This document shows positions 1 through 8,908 of a DNA stretch of 64,000 bases, in pieces; position 1 is the stretch's first letter, and every line of letters begins with the position of its first letter. Made by a program: the position numbers and the translations under genes. The notes below the pieces were generated by a model, which had not been told where the DNA came from, did not search any database, and worked only from the letters and a program-made list of their open reading frames with translations. The stretch is from an uncultured Bacteroides sp. (lineage in GTDB: Bacteria; Bacteroidota; Bacteroidia; Bacteroidales; Bacteroidaceae): contig NZ_OY762899.1 of assembly GCF_963666545.1 (NCBI RefSeq), positions 310,001 through 374,000 on the forward strand, in the 5' to 3' direction.

Positions 1-672
1 GTGGCTGCTAATATCCGCGAGGGTATGTCTACAGCAGAAATAGATAAGCTGGTATATGACTATACTGTGGGCCATGGGGCAATTCCTGCTCCGCTCAATT
101 ATGAAGGTTTTCCCAAAAGTGTATGTACTTCAATCAATGAAGTGGTGTGCCACGGCATCCCAAGCGAGAAAGAAATTCTGCGCAACGGAGACATTGTGAA
201 CGTAGATGTATCGACTATCCTAAACGGATATTTTTCGGATGCATCGCGCATGTTTATGATTGGCGAAGTGAGCCCCGACAAGAAAAAACTAGTAGAGGTA
301 ACCAAAGAGTGCCTGGAGATAGGAATAGCAGCAGCTCAACCCTGGGCTCGTTTAGGAGATGTAGGTGCGGCTATCCAAGAGCATGCGGAGAAAAATGGCT
401 TTAGCGTGGTGCGTGATCTTTGCGGACATGGTGTGGGAATAGAGTTTCATGAGTCACCGGATGTAGAGCACTTTGGACGTAGAGGAACGGGGACGATGAT
501 TCTACCGGGCATGACGTTCACCATCGAACCAATGATTAATATGGGAGCTTACAATGTCTTCATTAACCAAGCCGATGGATGGACGGTTCTGACAGATGAT
601 GGACTTCCTTCTGCACAATGGGAGAAAATGCTACTGATTACTGAAACTGGCAATGAGATCTTGACTTATTAA
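1..672 (+). CDS. map: Methionine aminopeptidase type I, 5' end cut off by window
   Basis: Removes the N-terminal methionine from new cytosolic proteins, using two metal ions. The 223 visible codons carry all five metal ligands of the family: D69 (in NVDV), D80 (FSDAS), H143 (CGHG), E176 (TIEPM) and E215 (ITETG). H51 and H150 match the conserved active-site histidines. The first visible codon is GTG, but the family is usually about 250-290 residues, so some 40-60 residues probably lie upstream of the window and this GTG is not taken as the start. The TAA stop is followed by two inverted repeats before rmuC. Identity is secure; the true start is unknown. Confidence 0.93.
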   Translation: MAANIREGMSTAEIDKLVYDYTVGHGAIPAPLNYEGFPKSVCTSINEVVCHGIPSEKEILRNGDIVNVDVSTILNGYFSDASRMFMIGEVSPDKKKLVEVTKECLEIGIAAAQPWARLGDVGAAIQEHAEKNGFSVVRDLCGHGVGIEFHESPDVEHFGRRGTGTMILPGMTFTIEPMINMGAYNVFINQADGWTVLTDDGLPSAQWEKMLLITETGNEILTY

Positions 673-679
673 TAAAATC

Positions 680-719
680 AGGCATCTATTGAACCTACAA
701 GAGGGTTCAATGGATGCCT
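680..719 (+). terminator. Inverted repeat after map
   Basis: Arms at 680-695 and 704-719 pair over 16 bases with one G-T, around an 8-base loop just after the map stop. No long T-run follows, so it may be a weak terminator or an RNA-stabilising hairpin. Confidence 0.55.
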
Positions 720-731
720 ATCTCTTAATAT

Positions 732-779
732 AATAATGAGTAGTAGAATATTGGATTTGATATTTCACTACTCATTATT
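732..779. repeat. Second inverted repeat between map and rmuC
   Basis: A perfect 13-base inverted repeat (arms 732-744 and 767-779, aataatgagtagt and its complement) with a 22-base loop. It lies about 100 bases upstream of rmuC. It could be a second terminator-like stem or an operator; nothing in the sequence decides between these. Confidence 0.5.
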
Positions 780-879
780 TATAGCATTTACAAGAATAGA
801 CTTCTGTATAAACTAACGATGGATAATAATCGGTTTCGGAAGCTCTAAAAATGATATAATTTATCCCCTACTCTAATTT

Positions 880-2118
880 ATGGAATTAGCTTTATTAGTA
901 CTAAATGCGGTTATCCTCATCATTTTACTGATCGCTTCACTAACCAAGAGTGGCGGTAAACAGACGGATCAATTACAAGCGGCACTACGCCAACAGATGC
1001 AGGAGAATCGGGAAGAGCTTAGCCGCAGTATCCGTGAATTGCGCATGGAAGTGACTCAAACGCTGAATCAAAGTATGCAGCAGTTGCAAGATGCCATGCA
1101 TAAGAACATGCTTACTACGGGAGAATTACAGCGACAAAAGTTTGATATGATGACTCGGCAACAGGAACAACTCATTCTGTCGACTGAGAAACGATTGGAC
1201 GATATGCGGTTGATGGTAGAGGAAAAACTACAAAAAACATTAAATGAACGCATTGGTCAGTCGTTTGAAATAGTTCGTACCCAACTCGAGAATGTACAAC
1301 GAGGACTAGGTGAAATGAAGTCATTGGCTCAAGATGTTGGCGGACTGAAGAAAGTGCTGAGCAATGTAAAGATGCGGGGAACTTTCGGTGAAGTGCAACT
1401 AGGTGCTCTGCTTGAACAAATGATGAGTCCGGAGCAATATGACGCTAACGTAAAAACGAAAAAGAGTGGTACCGAGTTTGTGGAATATGCCATCAAACTT
1501 CCCGGTAAAGATGATGATAACAACACAGTGTACCTGCCTATAGATGCTAAATTCCCCAAAGATATATATGAGCAATATTATGACGCTTTTGAAGCAGGCG
1601 ATGCTATTCTGATAGAATCTTCGGGCAGGCAGTTGGAAGTAACCATCAAAAAAATGGCAAAGGATATTCATGATAAATACATTGATCCTCCCTACACTAC
1701 CGATTTCGCCATTTTATTTCTTCCTTTCGAAAGTATTTATGCCGAGGTTATTCGTCGCACGGCATTAGTCGAAGCATTACAACGAGAATATAAGGTTGTA
1801 GTGACCGGACCTACTACTTTGGGTGCTATACTCAACAGTTTGCAAATGGGTTTCCGCACTCTGGCTATTCAGAAGCGCACTAGTGAAGTGTGGACGGTGC
1901 TTGGAGCTGTAAAAACAGAGTTTGGCAAGTTTGGTGGTTTACTGGAGAAGGTACAAAAAAATCTTCAGAGTGCCGGTGATCAATTGGAAGAAGTGATAGG
2001 TAAACGTACGCGTGCCATCGAACGAAAGTTACGACAAGTTCAGGAATTACCACATGAAGAGAGTCAAAAGATTCTTCCACTAGGTGATAATGATAGTGTT
2101 GAGGAAGAAGAGGAATAA
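880..2118 (+). CDS. rmuC: RmuC-family protein (DNA recombination limiting)
   Basis: RmuC proteins limit inversion between short inverted repeats in E. coli; the mechanism is unclear but the domain is nuclease-like. The 412-residue product has an N-terminal hydrophobic helix (about 3-22), a long Q/E/R-rich coiled coil (about 30-165) and the conserved RmuC domain (about 165-370, including GTFGEVQLG and TGPTTLGAIL segments). An acidic tail ends in a run of glutamates. It stands alone between map and the convergent nhaA. The length and domain order fit the family. Membrane anchoring is inferred from the N-terminal helix. Confidence 0.9.
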   Translation: MELALLVLNAVILIILLIASLTKSGGKQTDQLQAALRQQMQENREELSRSIRELRMEVTQTLNQSMQQLQDAMHKNMLTTGELQRQKFDMMTRQQEQLILSTEKRLDDMRLMVEEKLQKTLNERIGQSFEIVRTQLENVQRGLGEMKSLAQDVGGLKKVLSNVKMRGTFGEVQLGALLEQMMSPEQYDANVKTKKSGTEFVEYAIKLPGKDDDNNTVYLPIDAKFPKDIYEQYYDAFEAGDAILIESSGRQLEVTIKKMAKDIHDKYIDPPYTTDFAILFLPFESIYAEVIRRTALVEALQREYKVVVTGPTTLGAILNSLQMGFRTLAIQKRTSEVWTVLGAVKTEFGKFGGLLEKVQKNLQSAGDQLEEVIGKRTRAIERKLRQVQELPHEESQKILPLGDNDSVEEEEE

Positions 2119-2200
2119 AGGCAGACCCTCTTTTCAAGTAAGTGAAAAAGAGCCATTTTTCATTCCACAAGGTGAATCGAATATGGCTCTTTCATATTTA

Positions 2201-3547
2201 TTACTGATGAACTTTGTGACGAGGCAATGCAAAATAAAGTATTAAATAGCCGAGTAGACCAGCAATAGCTGTACCGGCAAGTATCCCTAATTTAGCTTGA
2301 TTCAGCAATACAGGATGACTGGTTCCAAACGAAAGGTTGGCAATAAATAAAGAAACAGTAAATCCGATACCACCCAAAAGAGATATTCCGGAGACGCTCT
2401 TCCAATCCATGGTGCGAGGCATGCTTGCTACTTTCAGTTTCACAGCAATCCAGGTAAATGAGAATATCCCGAAGAATTTTCCAAATAACAAACCAAAAGC
2501 TACTGCCAATGTAACATCTCCTATCGGCTCACCATTGCCACTAAACGCTACCCCTGCATTGGCAAAAGCAAACAGAGGAAGGATGATATAATTGACTGAT
2601 ATATGTAAGTTATCTTCCATCGATTGCAATGGACTGATTACACGATCAGATGCAGATTCCACTCTCTTCAACTTAGCTATCTGCTTATTTGTAAGTACTA
2701 TATCATCTTTATCCGATACCGGAAAAGAATTAATAGTGCAACGAATATTCTCTATATACTTACCCACATGCAATTGCGGTCTGGCAGGTACAAGAAATGC
2801 AAGTGTAACCCCTGCAATGGTGCTATGAATTCCAGACTGGAGAAACATATACCAAACAATTATGCCAACAAGCAGAAAAAAGGTTTTGTTGGTACTCCCA
2901 CGTTTGCTTATTAAATGAAGAAGAACAAGTAATAACGCAGCCCATAAAAGATAATTGACTGCTACATGAGAACTATAGAAAACAGCAATAACTATAATTC
3001 CTCCTATATCATCTACTACAGCAAAAGCAGTAAGAAATATTTTTAAACTCAATGGAACACGCTTGCCTAACAAACTAAGCACTCCCAGAGAAAAAGCGAT
3101 GTCAGTAGCCATTGGTATGGCTAGCCCTTGACCACTTTCAGTGCCTGGGGGACAGATAAGAACATAAATGAGTACAGGAATTATCATGCCACCACAAGCG
3201 GCAATAAAAGGTAAAATCGCTTTTCTGACAGAAGATAATTCGCCTACAAGTAGCTCTCGTTTTATCTCAATACCAACCAAAAAGAAGAATAAGGTCATCA
3301 ATCCATCATTGATAAATTGAAGTACTGTGAGGCTATGTTCACCATGAGAGAAAAGATTAAAATCTCCGATTTGAAGGCTAACTTGTTGTGATAGAAATTC
3401 CTGATAAGCCGGAGCTAAAGATGAGTTGGCCATTACAGCCGCAAGGAGTGCAGCTAGAAACAATAAAATACTTGCCACAATAGTCATGGAAGCAAGATAT
3501 TGTATGGTATGAATTTTTTCAAAAATGGTATTCAGAACTTTTTTCAT
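2201..3547 (-). CDS. nhaA: Na+/H+ antiporter NhaA
   Basis: Inner-membrane antiporter that expels Na+ in exchange for protons and supports pH and salt homeostasis. The 448-residue protein has about twelve hydrophobic segments. It contains the NhaA signatures PMATDIAFSLG (D149) and VVDDIGGI (D179-D180), matching D133 and D163/D164 of the E. coli protein. A hydrophilic insertion at about 270-310 is longer than in the E. coli protein. The gene lies downstream of lepA on the same strand but is separated from it by a terminator-like hairpin, so it is probably expressed separately. Confidence 0.95.
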   Translation of the reverse strand: MKKVLNTIFEKIHTIQYLASMTIVASILLFLAALLAAVMANSSLAPAYQEFLSQQVSLQIGDFNLFSHGEHSLTVLQFINDGLMTLFFFLVGIEIKRELLVGELSSVRKAILPFIAACGGMIIPVLIYVLICPPGTESGQGLAIPMATDIAFSLGVLSLLGKRVPLSLKIFLTAFAVVDDIGGIIVIAVFYSSHVAVNYLLWAALLLVLLHLISKRGSTNKTFFLLVGIIVWYMFLQSGIHSTIAGVTLAFLVPARPQLHVGKYIENIRCTINSFPVSDKDDIVLTNKQIAKLKRVESASDRVISPLQSMEDNLHISVNYIILPLFAFANAGVAFSGNGEPIGDVTLAVAFGLLFGKFFGIFSFTWIAVKLKVASMPRTMDWKSVSGISLLGGIGFTVSLFIANLSFGTSHPVLLNQAKLGILAGTAIAGLLGYLILYFALPRHKVHQ

Positions 3548-3567
3548 ATAATTTGTTATTTATGAAA

Positions 3568-3617
3568 AAAGGACAGCATCGCTGAAAGTTCTGCGAACAC
3601 GATATTTGCTGTCCTTT
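3568..3617 (-). terminator. Terminator after lepA
   Basis: Arms aaaggacagca (3568-3578) and its complement (3607-3617) form an 11-base stem. Read leftward it ends in a run of six T. It lies between the lepA stop and the nhaA start. Confidence 0.7.
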
Positions 3618-3630
3618 CCTCTTTTTTATA

Positions 3631-5412
3631 TTAATCGAGCTTCAACACAGCTAAGAAAGCTTTTTGAGGCACTTCAACGTTACCAATTTGCTTCATGCGC
3701 TTCTTACCTTTCTTCTGCTTTTCAAGCAACTTGCGCTTACGGCTGATGTCACCACCATAACATTTGGCTGTCACATCCTTACGCACAGCCTTGATTGTTT
3801 CACGAGAGATAATCTTAGCACCTATAGCTGCCTGTATAGCAATATCAAACTGCTGACGAGGAATGAGTTCTTTTAATTTTTCGCACATGCGTTTGCCCAG
3901 CTCGTACGCATTGTCTACGTGTGTAAGTGTAGATAAGGCGTCAACTGGCTCTCCGTTCAACAGTATATCTAATTTGATTAACTTCGATGGGCGAAAACCA
4001 TTCGGATGATAATCAAATGAAGCATACCCCTTTGAGATACTTTTCAATCGATCATAAAAATCGATCACTATTTCGCCCAAAGGCATATTATAATGAATCT
4101 CTATGCGATTTCCTGAAATGTATTCTTGCTTCAGAAGTTCTCCACGCTTACCCAAACATAGGCTCATAATCGGCCCGATGTAATCGGTAGTTGTGATGAC
4201 AGAAGCTTTTATGTAAGGTTCTTCAATATGATCTATCAATGTTTGATCGGGCATTCCGCCGGGGTTGTGAACTTCCGTCATCTCTCCTTGCTTATCGTAA
4301 ATACGGTAAGACACATTGGGTACGGTAGTTATCACATTCATATCAAACTCACGATCCAAGCGTTCTTGCACAATCTCCATGTGAAGCAAACCAAGGAACC
4401 CGCAACGGAAACCAAAGCCCAATGCCAAAGACGACTCGGGTTGAAAAGTGAGTGAGGCATCGTTGAGTTGTAGCTTCTCAAGTGAAGCACGCAAGTCTTC
4501 AAATTCTTCTGCTTCGATGGGATAAACGCCGGCAAAAACCATTGGCTTTACCTCTTCAAAACCTGAAATAGCTTTTGCGCATGGACGAGAAATATGGGTA
4601 ACCGTATCTCCTACTTTTACCTCTTTAGAAGTCTTGATGCCGGAAATAATATAGCCCACATCTCCCGTACGAAGCTCTTTTCGAGGAATCATGTCCATTC
4701 GGAGCACGCCAATCTCATCGGCAGCATATTCCTTACCAGTATTGAAGAATTTCACTTTATCTCCTGTACGAATAATACCATTGGTTATCTTGAAATAAGC
4801 GATAATTCCACGGAAAGAATTGAATACAGAATCAAAAATCAAAGCTTGCAATGGTGCTTCTTCATCTCCCTTGGGACAAGGGATACGCTCTATAACGGCT
4901 GCCAATATCTCTTCAATACCCATACCTGTCTTTCCCGATGCGCGAATGATTTCTTCGCGTTTGCAACCAAGTAGCTCTACAATTTCATCTTCTACCTCCT
5001 CGGGCATAGCACTAGCCATATCACATTTATTGATCACCGGAATGATCTCCAAATCATGCTCAATAGCCATATATAAATTTGAAATAGTCTGTGCTTGCAC
5101 ACCCTGCGAAGCATCTACAATAAGCAATGCACCTTCGCAAGCGGCTATCGAACGGGAAACTTCGTAAGAAAAGTCCACATGTCCCGGAGTATCTATCAAG
5201 TTTAGAATATACTTTTCGTCGTTATATATATATTCCATCTGGATGGCATGACTTTTGATAGTGATGCCCCTCTCCCTCTCCAGATCCATGTCGTCGAGCA
5301 TCTGTCCACCGGTTATCAGGATTGTTTTGGTAAACTCAAGCAATCGGTCGGCCAAAGTTGATTTTCCGTGATCTATGTGAGCTATGATACAAAAGTTACG
5401 AATATTCTTCAT
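3631..5412 (-). CDS. lepA: Elongation factor 4 (LepA), ribosome-associated GTPase
   Basis: Translational GTPase that acts on ribosomes, proposed in back-translocation and subunit biogenesis. The 593-residue protein shows the G1 motif [10 protein letters not shown] near the N terminus, G3 DTPGHVDF and G4 NKCD. It also has the EF-G-like domains and the LepA-specific C-terminal domain, with the usual basic stretch [20 protein letters not shown] close to the end. Length is normal for LepA (about 595-600). A TATCTTTG promoter element sits upstream at 5443-5450. Identity is certain from the motif order. Confidence 0.97.
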   Translation of the reverse strand: MKNIRNFCIIAHIDHGKSTLADRLLEFTKTILITGGQMLDDMDLERERGITIKSHAIQMEYIYNDEKYILNLIDTPGHVDFSYEVSRSIAACEGALLIVDASQGVQAQTISNLYMAIEHDLEIIPVINKCDMASAMPEEVEDEIVELLGCKREEIIRASGKTGMGIEEILAAVIERIPCPKGDEEAPLQALIFDSVFNSFRGIIAYFKITNGIIRTGDKVKFFNTGKEYAADEIGVLRMDMIPRKELRTGDVGYIISGIKTSKEVKVGDTVTHISRPCAKAISGFEEVKPMVFAGVYPIEAEEFEDLRASLEKLQLNDASLTFQPESSLALGFGFRCGFLGLLHMEIVQERLDREFDMNVITTVPNVSYRIYDKQGEMTEVHNPGGMPDQTLIDHIEEPYIKASVITTTDYIGPIMSLCLGKRGELLKQEYISGNRIEIHYNMPLGEIVIDFYDRLKSISKGYASFDYHPNGFRPSKLIKLDILLNGEPVDALSTLTHVDNAYELGKRMCEKLKELIPRQQFDIAIQAAIGAKIISRETIKAVRKDVTAKCYGGDISRKRKLLEKQKKGKKRMKQIGNVEVPQKAFLAVLKLD

Positions 5413-5442
5413 GTTGGATATCTAATATATATATTTGGTGGG

Positions 5443-5450
5443 CAAAGATA
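5443..5450 (-). promoter_or_regulatory. lepA -7 promoter element
   Basis: TATCTTTG on the minus strand matches the Bacteroidetes -7 consensus TAnnTTTG, 30 bases upstream of the lepA start. No good -33 element is visible; that region overlaps the terminator of the preceding gene. Confidence 0.5.
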
Positions 5451-5466
5451 CGTAAATGGAAGTATA

Positions 5467-5513
5467 AAAAAAAGTGCGTTGATACATATCGTATGTATCA
5501 ATGCACTTTTTTT
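5467..5513 (-). terminator. Strong terminator after the small winged-helix gene
   Basis: An almost perfect stem of about 21 bases around a tcg loop, flanked by an A-run on the left and a T-run on the right. It can terminate in either direction; the gene ending beside it is the leftward 66-codon gene at 5533-5733. Confidence 0.8.
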
Positions 5514-5532
5514 ACGTCAGTTAGAAACCGTT

Positions 5533-5733
5533 TTAGCTCAGTTTCACAAAAAGTTCTTCTCCAACCTCCGTAGTAGAGATTTTGTCTTCTCTTAACAACC
5601 AACCAAGTCCAAGGAAAAGATCCTTGTCTACTAATTTAGTTGCTTTTTTCAGCTCTTTGGCTGTAAGTCCTTCGTTTTCATTAAGTGCATTCCAGATTTT
5701 ACCTGCAATAATGCCTGCTTTTTCTTTCAACAT
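5533..5733 (-). CDS. Small winged helix-turn-helix protein (DUF2582-like)
   Basis: A 66-residue protein resembling the DUF2582 winged helix-turn-helix family common in Bacteroidetes. The pattern is a helix (AGIIAGKIWNALNE), a turn with LTAKELKKAT, a recognition-like helix (DKDLFLGLGWLLRE) and a wing strand pair (DKISTTEVGEELFVKL). It may bind DNA, but a dedicated regulator role is unproven. It is transcribed alone: a terminator follows and a TATATTTG element (5807-5814) lies upstream. An inverted repeat sits in its presumed 5' UTR. Confidence 0.8.
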   Translation of the reverse strand: MLKEKAGIIAGKIWNALNENEGLTAKELKKATKLVDKDLFLGLGWLLREDKISTTEVGEELFVKLS

Positions 5734-5767
5734 TGCTTTAGAAATTTTAGTTAGACTTTATTTTATC

Positions 5768-5795
5768 AACCTGAATGTAGTAATACAATCAGGTT
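5768..5795 (-). promoter_or_regulatory. Inverted repeat in 5' UTR of the winged-helix gene
   Basis: Arms aacctgaatgta (5768-5779) and tacaatcaggtt (5784-5795) pair with one mismatch around a 4-base loop, between the TATATTTG element (5807-5814) and the start codon. It could be an operator for autoregulation or an RNA hairpin. Confidence 0.45.
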
Positions 5796-5887
5796 TTATT
5801 TCATCACAAATATAGCTATAATTATGTTATACAACACGTTATGCTGATATTTTTTATATAAATGTAATAAAAGTACAGGTAAAGACA

Positions 5888-6355
5888 TCATTTTTTATTA
5901 TTTAAGAGATATTCTTCCCAAATCTTTGCAGCTTCTTCTACCATTTTAGAACATGGTCTCTTGGTATAATACTGTTCTGTGCGCTCTTCGGGAACGAAAG
6001 TGATCTGGTCTTTCTTCTTTAATCCTAGTAATTCGGCACAAATCAAAGAGCCGTTTCTCTTTTTAAATTCGGCAGCCAATTCCTGCACCAGTGCGTAATT
6101 TGCCGCTTTTCCTTCCTTATCTTTTGCCTCAATGGCACCTTTTTCCAGTCCGGCCAGAAGAAACATGCCGCATGCCGCACCACAAGTTTCGCGCATTCGG
6201 CCAATCCCTCCGCCAAAAGAAGCTGACATACGAAGTGCTTGTTCTTCTGTAAATCCGTACATATCGGCAAACGCAACCACAACGGATTGCGAGCAATTGT
6301 ATCCGCTTTTGAAAAGTTCATTTGCTCGTTCTACCCGATTTTCTTTTTCGTTCAT
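5888..6355 (-). CDS. C_GCAxxG_C_C family protein
   Basis: A 155-residue cytosolic protein of the C_GCAxxG_C_C family (a redox-type family named for its spaced cysteines; biochemical function not established). The key cysteines are seen in order: YNCSQ near residue 20, ETCGAACG near 57-64, LICAELL near 105 and RPCSKMV near 135. A glycine-rich ASFGGGIGRMR segment precedes the central pair. It ends 154 bases before the winged-helix gene. The family assignment is firm; the function is not. Confidence 0.85.
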   Translation of the reverse strand: MNEKENRVERANELFKSGYNCSQSVVVAFADMYGFTEEQALRMSASFGGGIGRMRETCGAACGMFLLAGLEKGAIEAKDKEGKAANYALVQELAAEFKKRNGSLICAELLGLKKKDQITFVPEERTEQYYTKRPCSKMVEEAAKIWEEYLLNNKK

Positions 6356-6442
6356 ATTCTTATTCTATGTTGTTTTAGGTGGCAGAAAGCAATTGCTCCA
6401 TCACCAAATTAAATGATAATACGACTAGTTATTTAATGCGAA

Positions 6443-7696
6443 TCAAGAGAATAATAGCATGATGTTTAATACTGTAACGATCACTGCAATGGAATACAAC
6501 ACAAAAGTACTCCATTTGCTATTTACATATTTACCCATTACTTTGGATGAAGACGTAAGACCCACCTGCAAAAAGACAGTAAATGGTAATTGAATGCTCA
6601 ATATCATTTGCGAAATGATCAAGCCTTTAAACGGATCTCCAATGAAAAAAATAATCAGTAACGCAAGGCCTAGAGAGAGAATAACACCAAATAGTGAGTG
6701 AATATCTTTGATGTGATAAGGCTCACCAAAAATGCCTGAAAAGATGGATCCCGCAGCCATACCGCTTGTGATGGTAGATGAAATGCCCGCCATAAGCAAT
6801 GCCAAAGCAAAAACAATGGCTGCGTTACTGCCTAGCAAGGGCTCCAACAGAGATTTGGCTTGTTGCAACTCTTCTACACGAATACCGCTTTTAAAGAAAG
6901 TAGCCGCTGCCAAAAGAATCATGGCACTATTGATGGCCCATCCTACGATCATTGAAAATAGTGTGTCATACAGTTCGTATTTCAACACACGTTTAATGGA
7001 AGCGTCGTCTTTTTTATTGTATTCATGACTCTGGATGACCTCGGAATGCAAGAATAGATTGTGTGGCATCACCACAGCTCCCAGCACACTCATAATGATG
7101 AGCATACTGCCATCGGGGATAACGGGTGTAACCCATCCACGGGCAGCAAGCGGCCAATCGATCTCCACCAAAAACAGTTCGTAAATAAAAGAAATTCCAA
7201 TGACGGAGACAAATGCAATGATCGAGCGTTCTATCTTCTTATAAGAATTGGTAAATAGCATGACAGAGACAAAGGCGGTGGTAAGAATGGCTCCCCATAT
7301 AATAGGTATATCGAATAACATTTGCAAAGCGATAGCTCCACCCAGTATTTCGGCCAACGAAGTAGAGATAGAGGCCAATACTGCAGTGCCCAGTATAGGT
7401 CGCGATATCCACTTGGGAGTGTACTGTGTAGCAGCTTCAGACAAGCAAAGACCGGTAACGATGCCCAAATGAGCCACGTTATGCTGCAATACGATGAGCA
7501 TAATAGTAGAAAGTGTAACCACCCAAAGGAGAGAATAGCCAAATTCAGAACCTGCTGCAAAGTTAGAAGCCCAGTTACCAGGATCAATGAAACCCACAGT
7601 AACCAACAAACCGGGGCCTATATATCTGAATATGTCCAGACCACCCAAATGACGTTTGTGGTCTTTCCGTTTTAAATCATTGAGTATATTTCGCAT
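6443..7696 (-). CDS. Nramp-type divalent metal transporter (MntH-like)
   Basis: Proton-coupled uptake of Mn2+ or Fe2+ across the inner membrane is the known role of this family. The protein has about eleven membrane segments and the family's metal-site motifs: GFIDPGNW near the N terminus and MPHNLFLHS in the middle. The reading frame is open to 7762, but I chose the ATG at 7696 (417 residues). The resulting N terminus, MRNILNDLKRKDHKRHLGG, is a normal cytosolic lead-in, and a TATCTTTA promoter-like element lies at 7719-7726, inside the longer version. Substrate metal is inferred from the family. Confidence 0.9.
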   Translation of the reverse strand: MRNILNDLKRKDHKRHLGGLDIFRYIGPGLLVTVGFIDPGNWASNFAAGSEFGYSLLWVVTLSTIMLIVLQHNVAHLGIVTGLCLSEAATQYTPKWISRPILGTAVLASISTSLAEILGGAIALQMLFDIPIIWGAILTTAFVSVMLFTNSYKKIERSIIAFVSVIGISFIYELFLVEIDWPLAARGWVTPVIPDGSMLIIMSVLGAVVMPHNLFLHSEVIQSHEYNKKDDASIKRVLKYELYDTLFSMIVGWAINSAMILLAAATFFKSGIRVEELQQAKSLLEPLLGSNAAIVFALALLMAGISSTITSGMAAGSIFSGIFGEPYHIKDIHSLFGVILSLGLALLIIFFIGDPFKGLIISQMILSIQLPFTVFLQVGLTSSSKVMGKYVNSKWSTFVLYSIAVIVTVLNIMLLFS

Positions 7697-7718
7697 AGTG
7701 ATATTATTTATGTTTGCG

Positions 7719-7726
7719 TAAAGATA
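7719..7726 (-). promoter_or_regulatory. Nramp gene -7 element (near-consensus)
   Basis: TATCTTTA on the minus strand, one base off TAnnTTTG, 22 bases upstream of the preferred start at 7696. No clear -33 element. Confidence 0.35.
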
Positions 7727-7781
7727 ATGATTAAAAACAAGCACTCTATCAGTAAAGTTCAAAAACGTCTATAAATGTTAA

Positions 7782-7821
7782 CGGTCACAGACAAATAACC
7801 TGCGTTATTTATCTACGACCG
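7782..7821. repeat. Interrupted hairpin between TSCPD gene and Nramp gene
   Basis: An outer stem cggtc/gaccg (7782-7786, 7817-7821) encloses an inner stem aaataac/gttattt (7793-7799, 7804-7810). There is no T-run. It may end or stabilise the upstream TSCPD transcript, or act in Nramp control. Confidence 0.4.
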
Positions 7822-7843
7822 CTAAGAACTGATTACAAAAAAA

Positions 7844-8089
7844 TCAATATCCTATTTCATGAAGTGCTTTGCATAATTGATCGGGACATGAAGTTGCTCG
7901 TCCTCCACAACGAATGCCTTCAAGAGTTTCAATGATCTTATTCACAGGCATGTCCTTCACTAAACGGGAAATGCCTTGAAGATTGCCGTTGCAACCTCCC
8001 CAGAAGAATACCTCTTTCACAACACCGTCCTCTACGTCAAGCTCAATGTTGGTACTGCATGTACCCTTCGTTTTATAATTATGTTTCAT
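7844..8089 (-). CDS. TSCPD-domain protein (TIGR03905-like)
   Basis: An 81-residue protein that matches the short TSCPD family, which resembles the C-terminal domain of B12-dependent ribonucleotide reductases. The diagnostic segment ATSCPDQLCKAL is near the C terminus. Other cysteines are in GTCSTN, WGGCNGN and IRCGGR, so metal binding is plausible. Its ATG overlaps the yebC stop by one base (TAATG arrangement), which indicates translational coupling. The function of the free-standing form is not known. Confidence 0.85.
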   Translation of the reverse strand: MKHNYKTKGTCSTNIELDVEDGVVKEVFFWGGCNGNLQGISRLVKDMPVNKIIETLEGIRCGGRATSCPDQLCKALHEIGY

Positions 8090-8820
8090 TACTCTTCTTC
8101 TAACTCTGGCTTCATGTTAGTGTACACATTTTGCACGTCTTCATCGTCTTCAAAGCGGTCTACCATTTTCTCAATCGTAGCACGTTGTTCCGGAGTAAGT
8201 TCTTTTTCATCCGTTGGTATACGAGTAAACTCAGAGCTCTTTATCTCGTAACCGTTTTCTTCCAGATAAGTCTGAATGAGGTTAAAAGACTGGAATTCAC
8301 CATAAAGTGTGATTTCATCTCCATCTTCATCCACATCTTCGTCTACTCCAAACTCTATGAGTTCGAGAATAAGGTCTTCAACAGACATGCCCTCTTTCTT
8401 AGCGATAGTGAATACAGATTTGTGGCTGAACATGAAATCCAGACTACCTGATGTGCCCAGCGTTCCTCCCAGTTTATTGAAGATACTACGTACGTTGGCT
8501 ACTGTACGAGTTGTGTTATCTGTAGCCGTCTCCACCAACACAGCAATGCCGAAGGGGCCATAACCTTCATAGACCATTTCCTTGTAGTCTTTTTGGTCTT
8601 TTCCCATCGCATTTTTGATAGCACGTTCCACATTATCTTTCGGCATGTTTTCGCGTTTAGCATTGGCTATTACCGCTCTTAAGTGAGGATTATTCTCTGC
8701 ATCCGGTCCACCTGCCTTTACAGCAATTGCAATTTGTTTACCTATTCTCGTGAATGTACGGGCCATATTGCCCCATCTTTTCATCTTCGTCGCTTTTCTA
8801 TACTCAAACGCTCTTCCCAT
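8089..8820 (-). CDS. YebC/PmpR-family protein (TACO1 family)
   Basis: A 243-residue YebC-family protein. Members are described as transcriptional regulators and, more recently, as translation factors that relieve ribosome stalling. The family N terminus is clear: GRAFEYRKATKMKRWGNMARTF, then AGGPDAENNPHLRAVIANAKRENMPKDN and the conserved YEGYGPFGIAVLVE. The C-terminal part is acidic. It lies 88 bases downstream of pheT with an inverted repeat between them and is coupled to the TSCPD gene. Identity is secure; which of the proposed roles applies is open. Confidence 0.93.
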   Translation of the reverse strand: MGRAFEYRKATKMKRWGNMARTFTRIGKQIAIAVKAGGPDAENNPHLRAVIANAKRENMPKDNVERAIKNAMGKDQKDYKEMVYEGYGPFGIAVLVETATDNTTRTVANVRSIFNKLGGTLGTSGSLDFMFSHKSVFTIAKKEGMSVEDLILELIEFGVDEDVDEDGDEITLYGEFQSFNLIQTYLEENGYEIKSSEFTRIPTDEKELTPEQRATIEKMVDRFEDDEDVQNVYTNMKPELEEE

Positions 8821-8835
8821 TGGTTCTAATTTTGC

Positions 8836-8867
8836 TGGCCTCCACTCCCATTAAAGAAAAGAGGCCA
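8836..8867. repeat. Inverted repeat between pheT and yebC
   Basis: Perfect 7-base arms tggcctc (8836-8842) and gaggcca (8861-8867) with an 18-base loop, just upstream of the yebC start. Leftward it lacks a T-run. It may be a partial stop or processing site between the two genes. Confidence 0.4.
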
Positions 8868-8908
8868 ATTATTTTTATAATTTTATTATTTCTCTCCTTA
8901 ATCTATAT

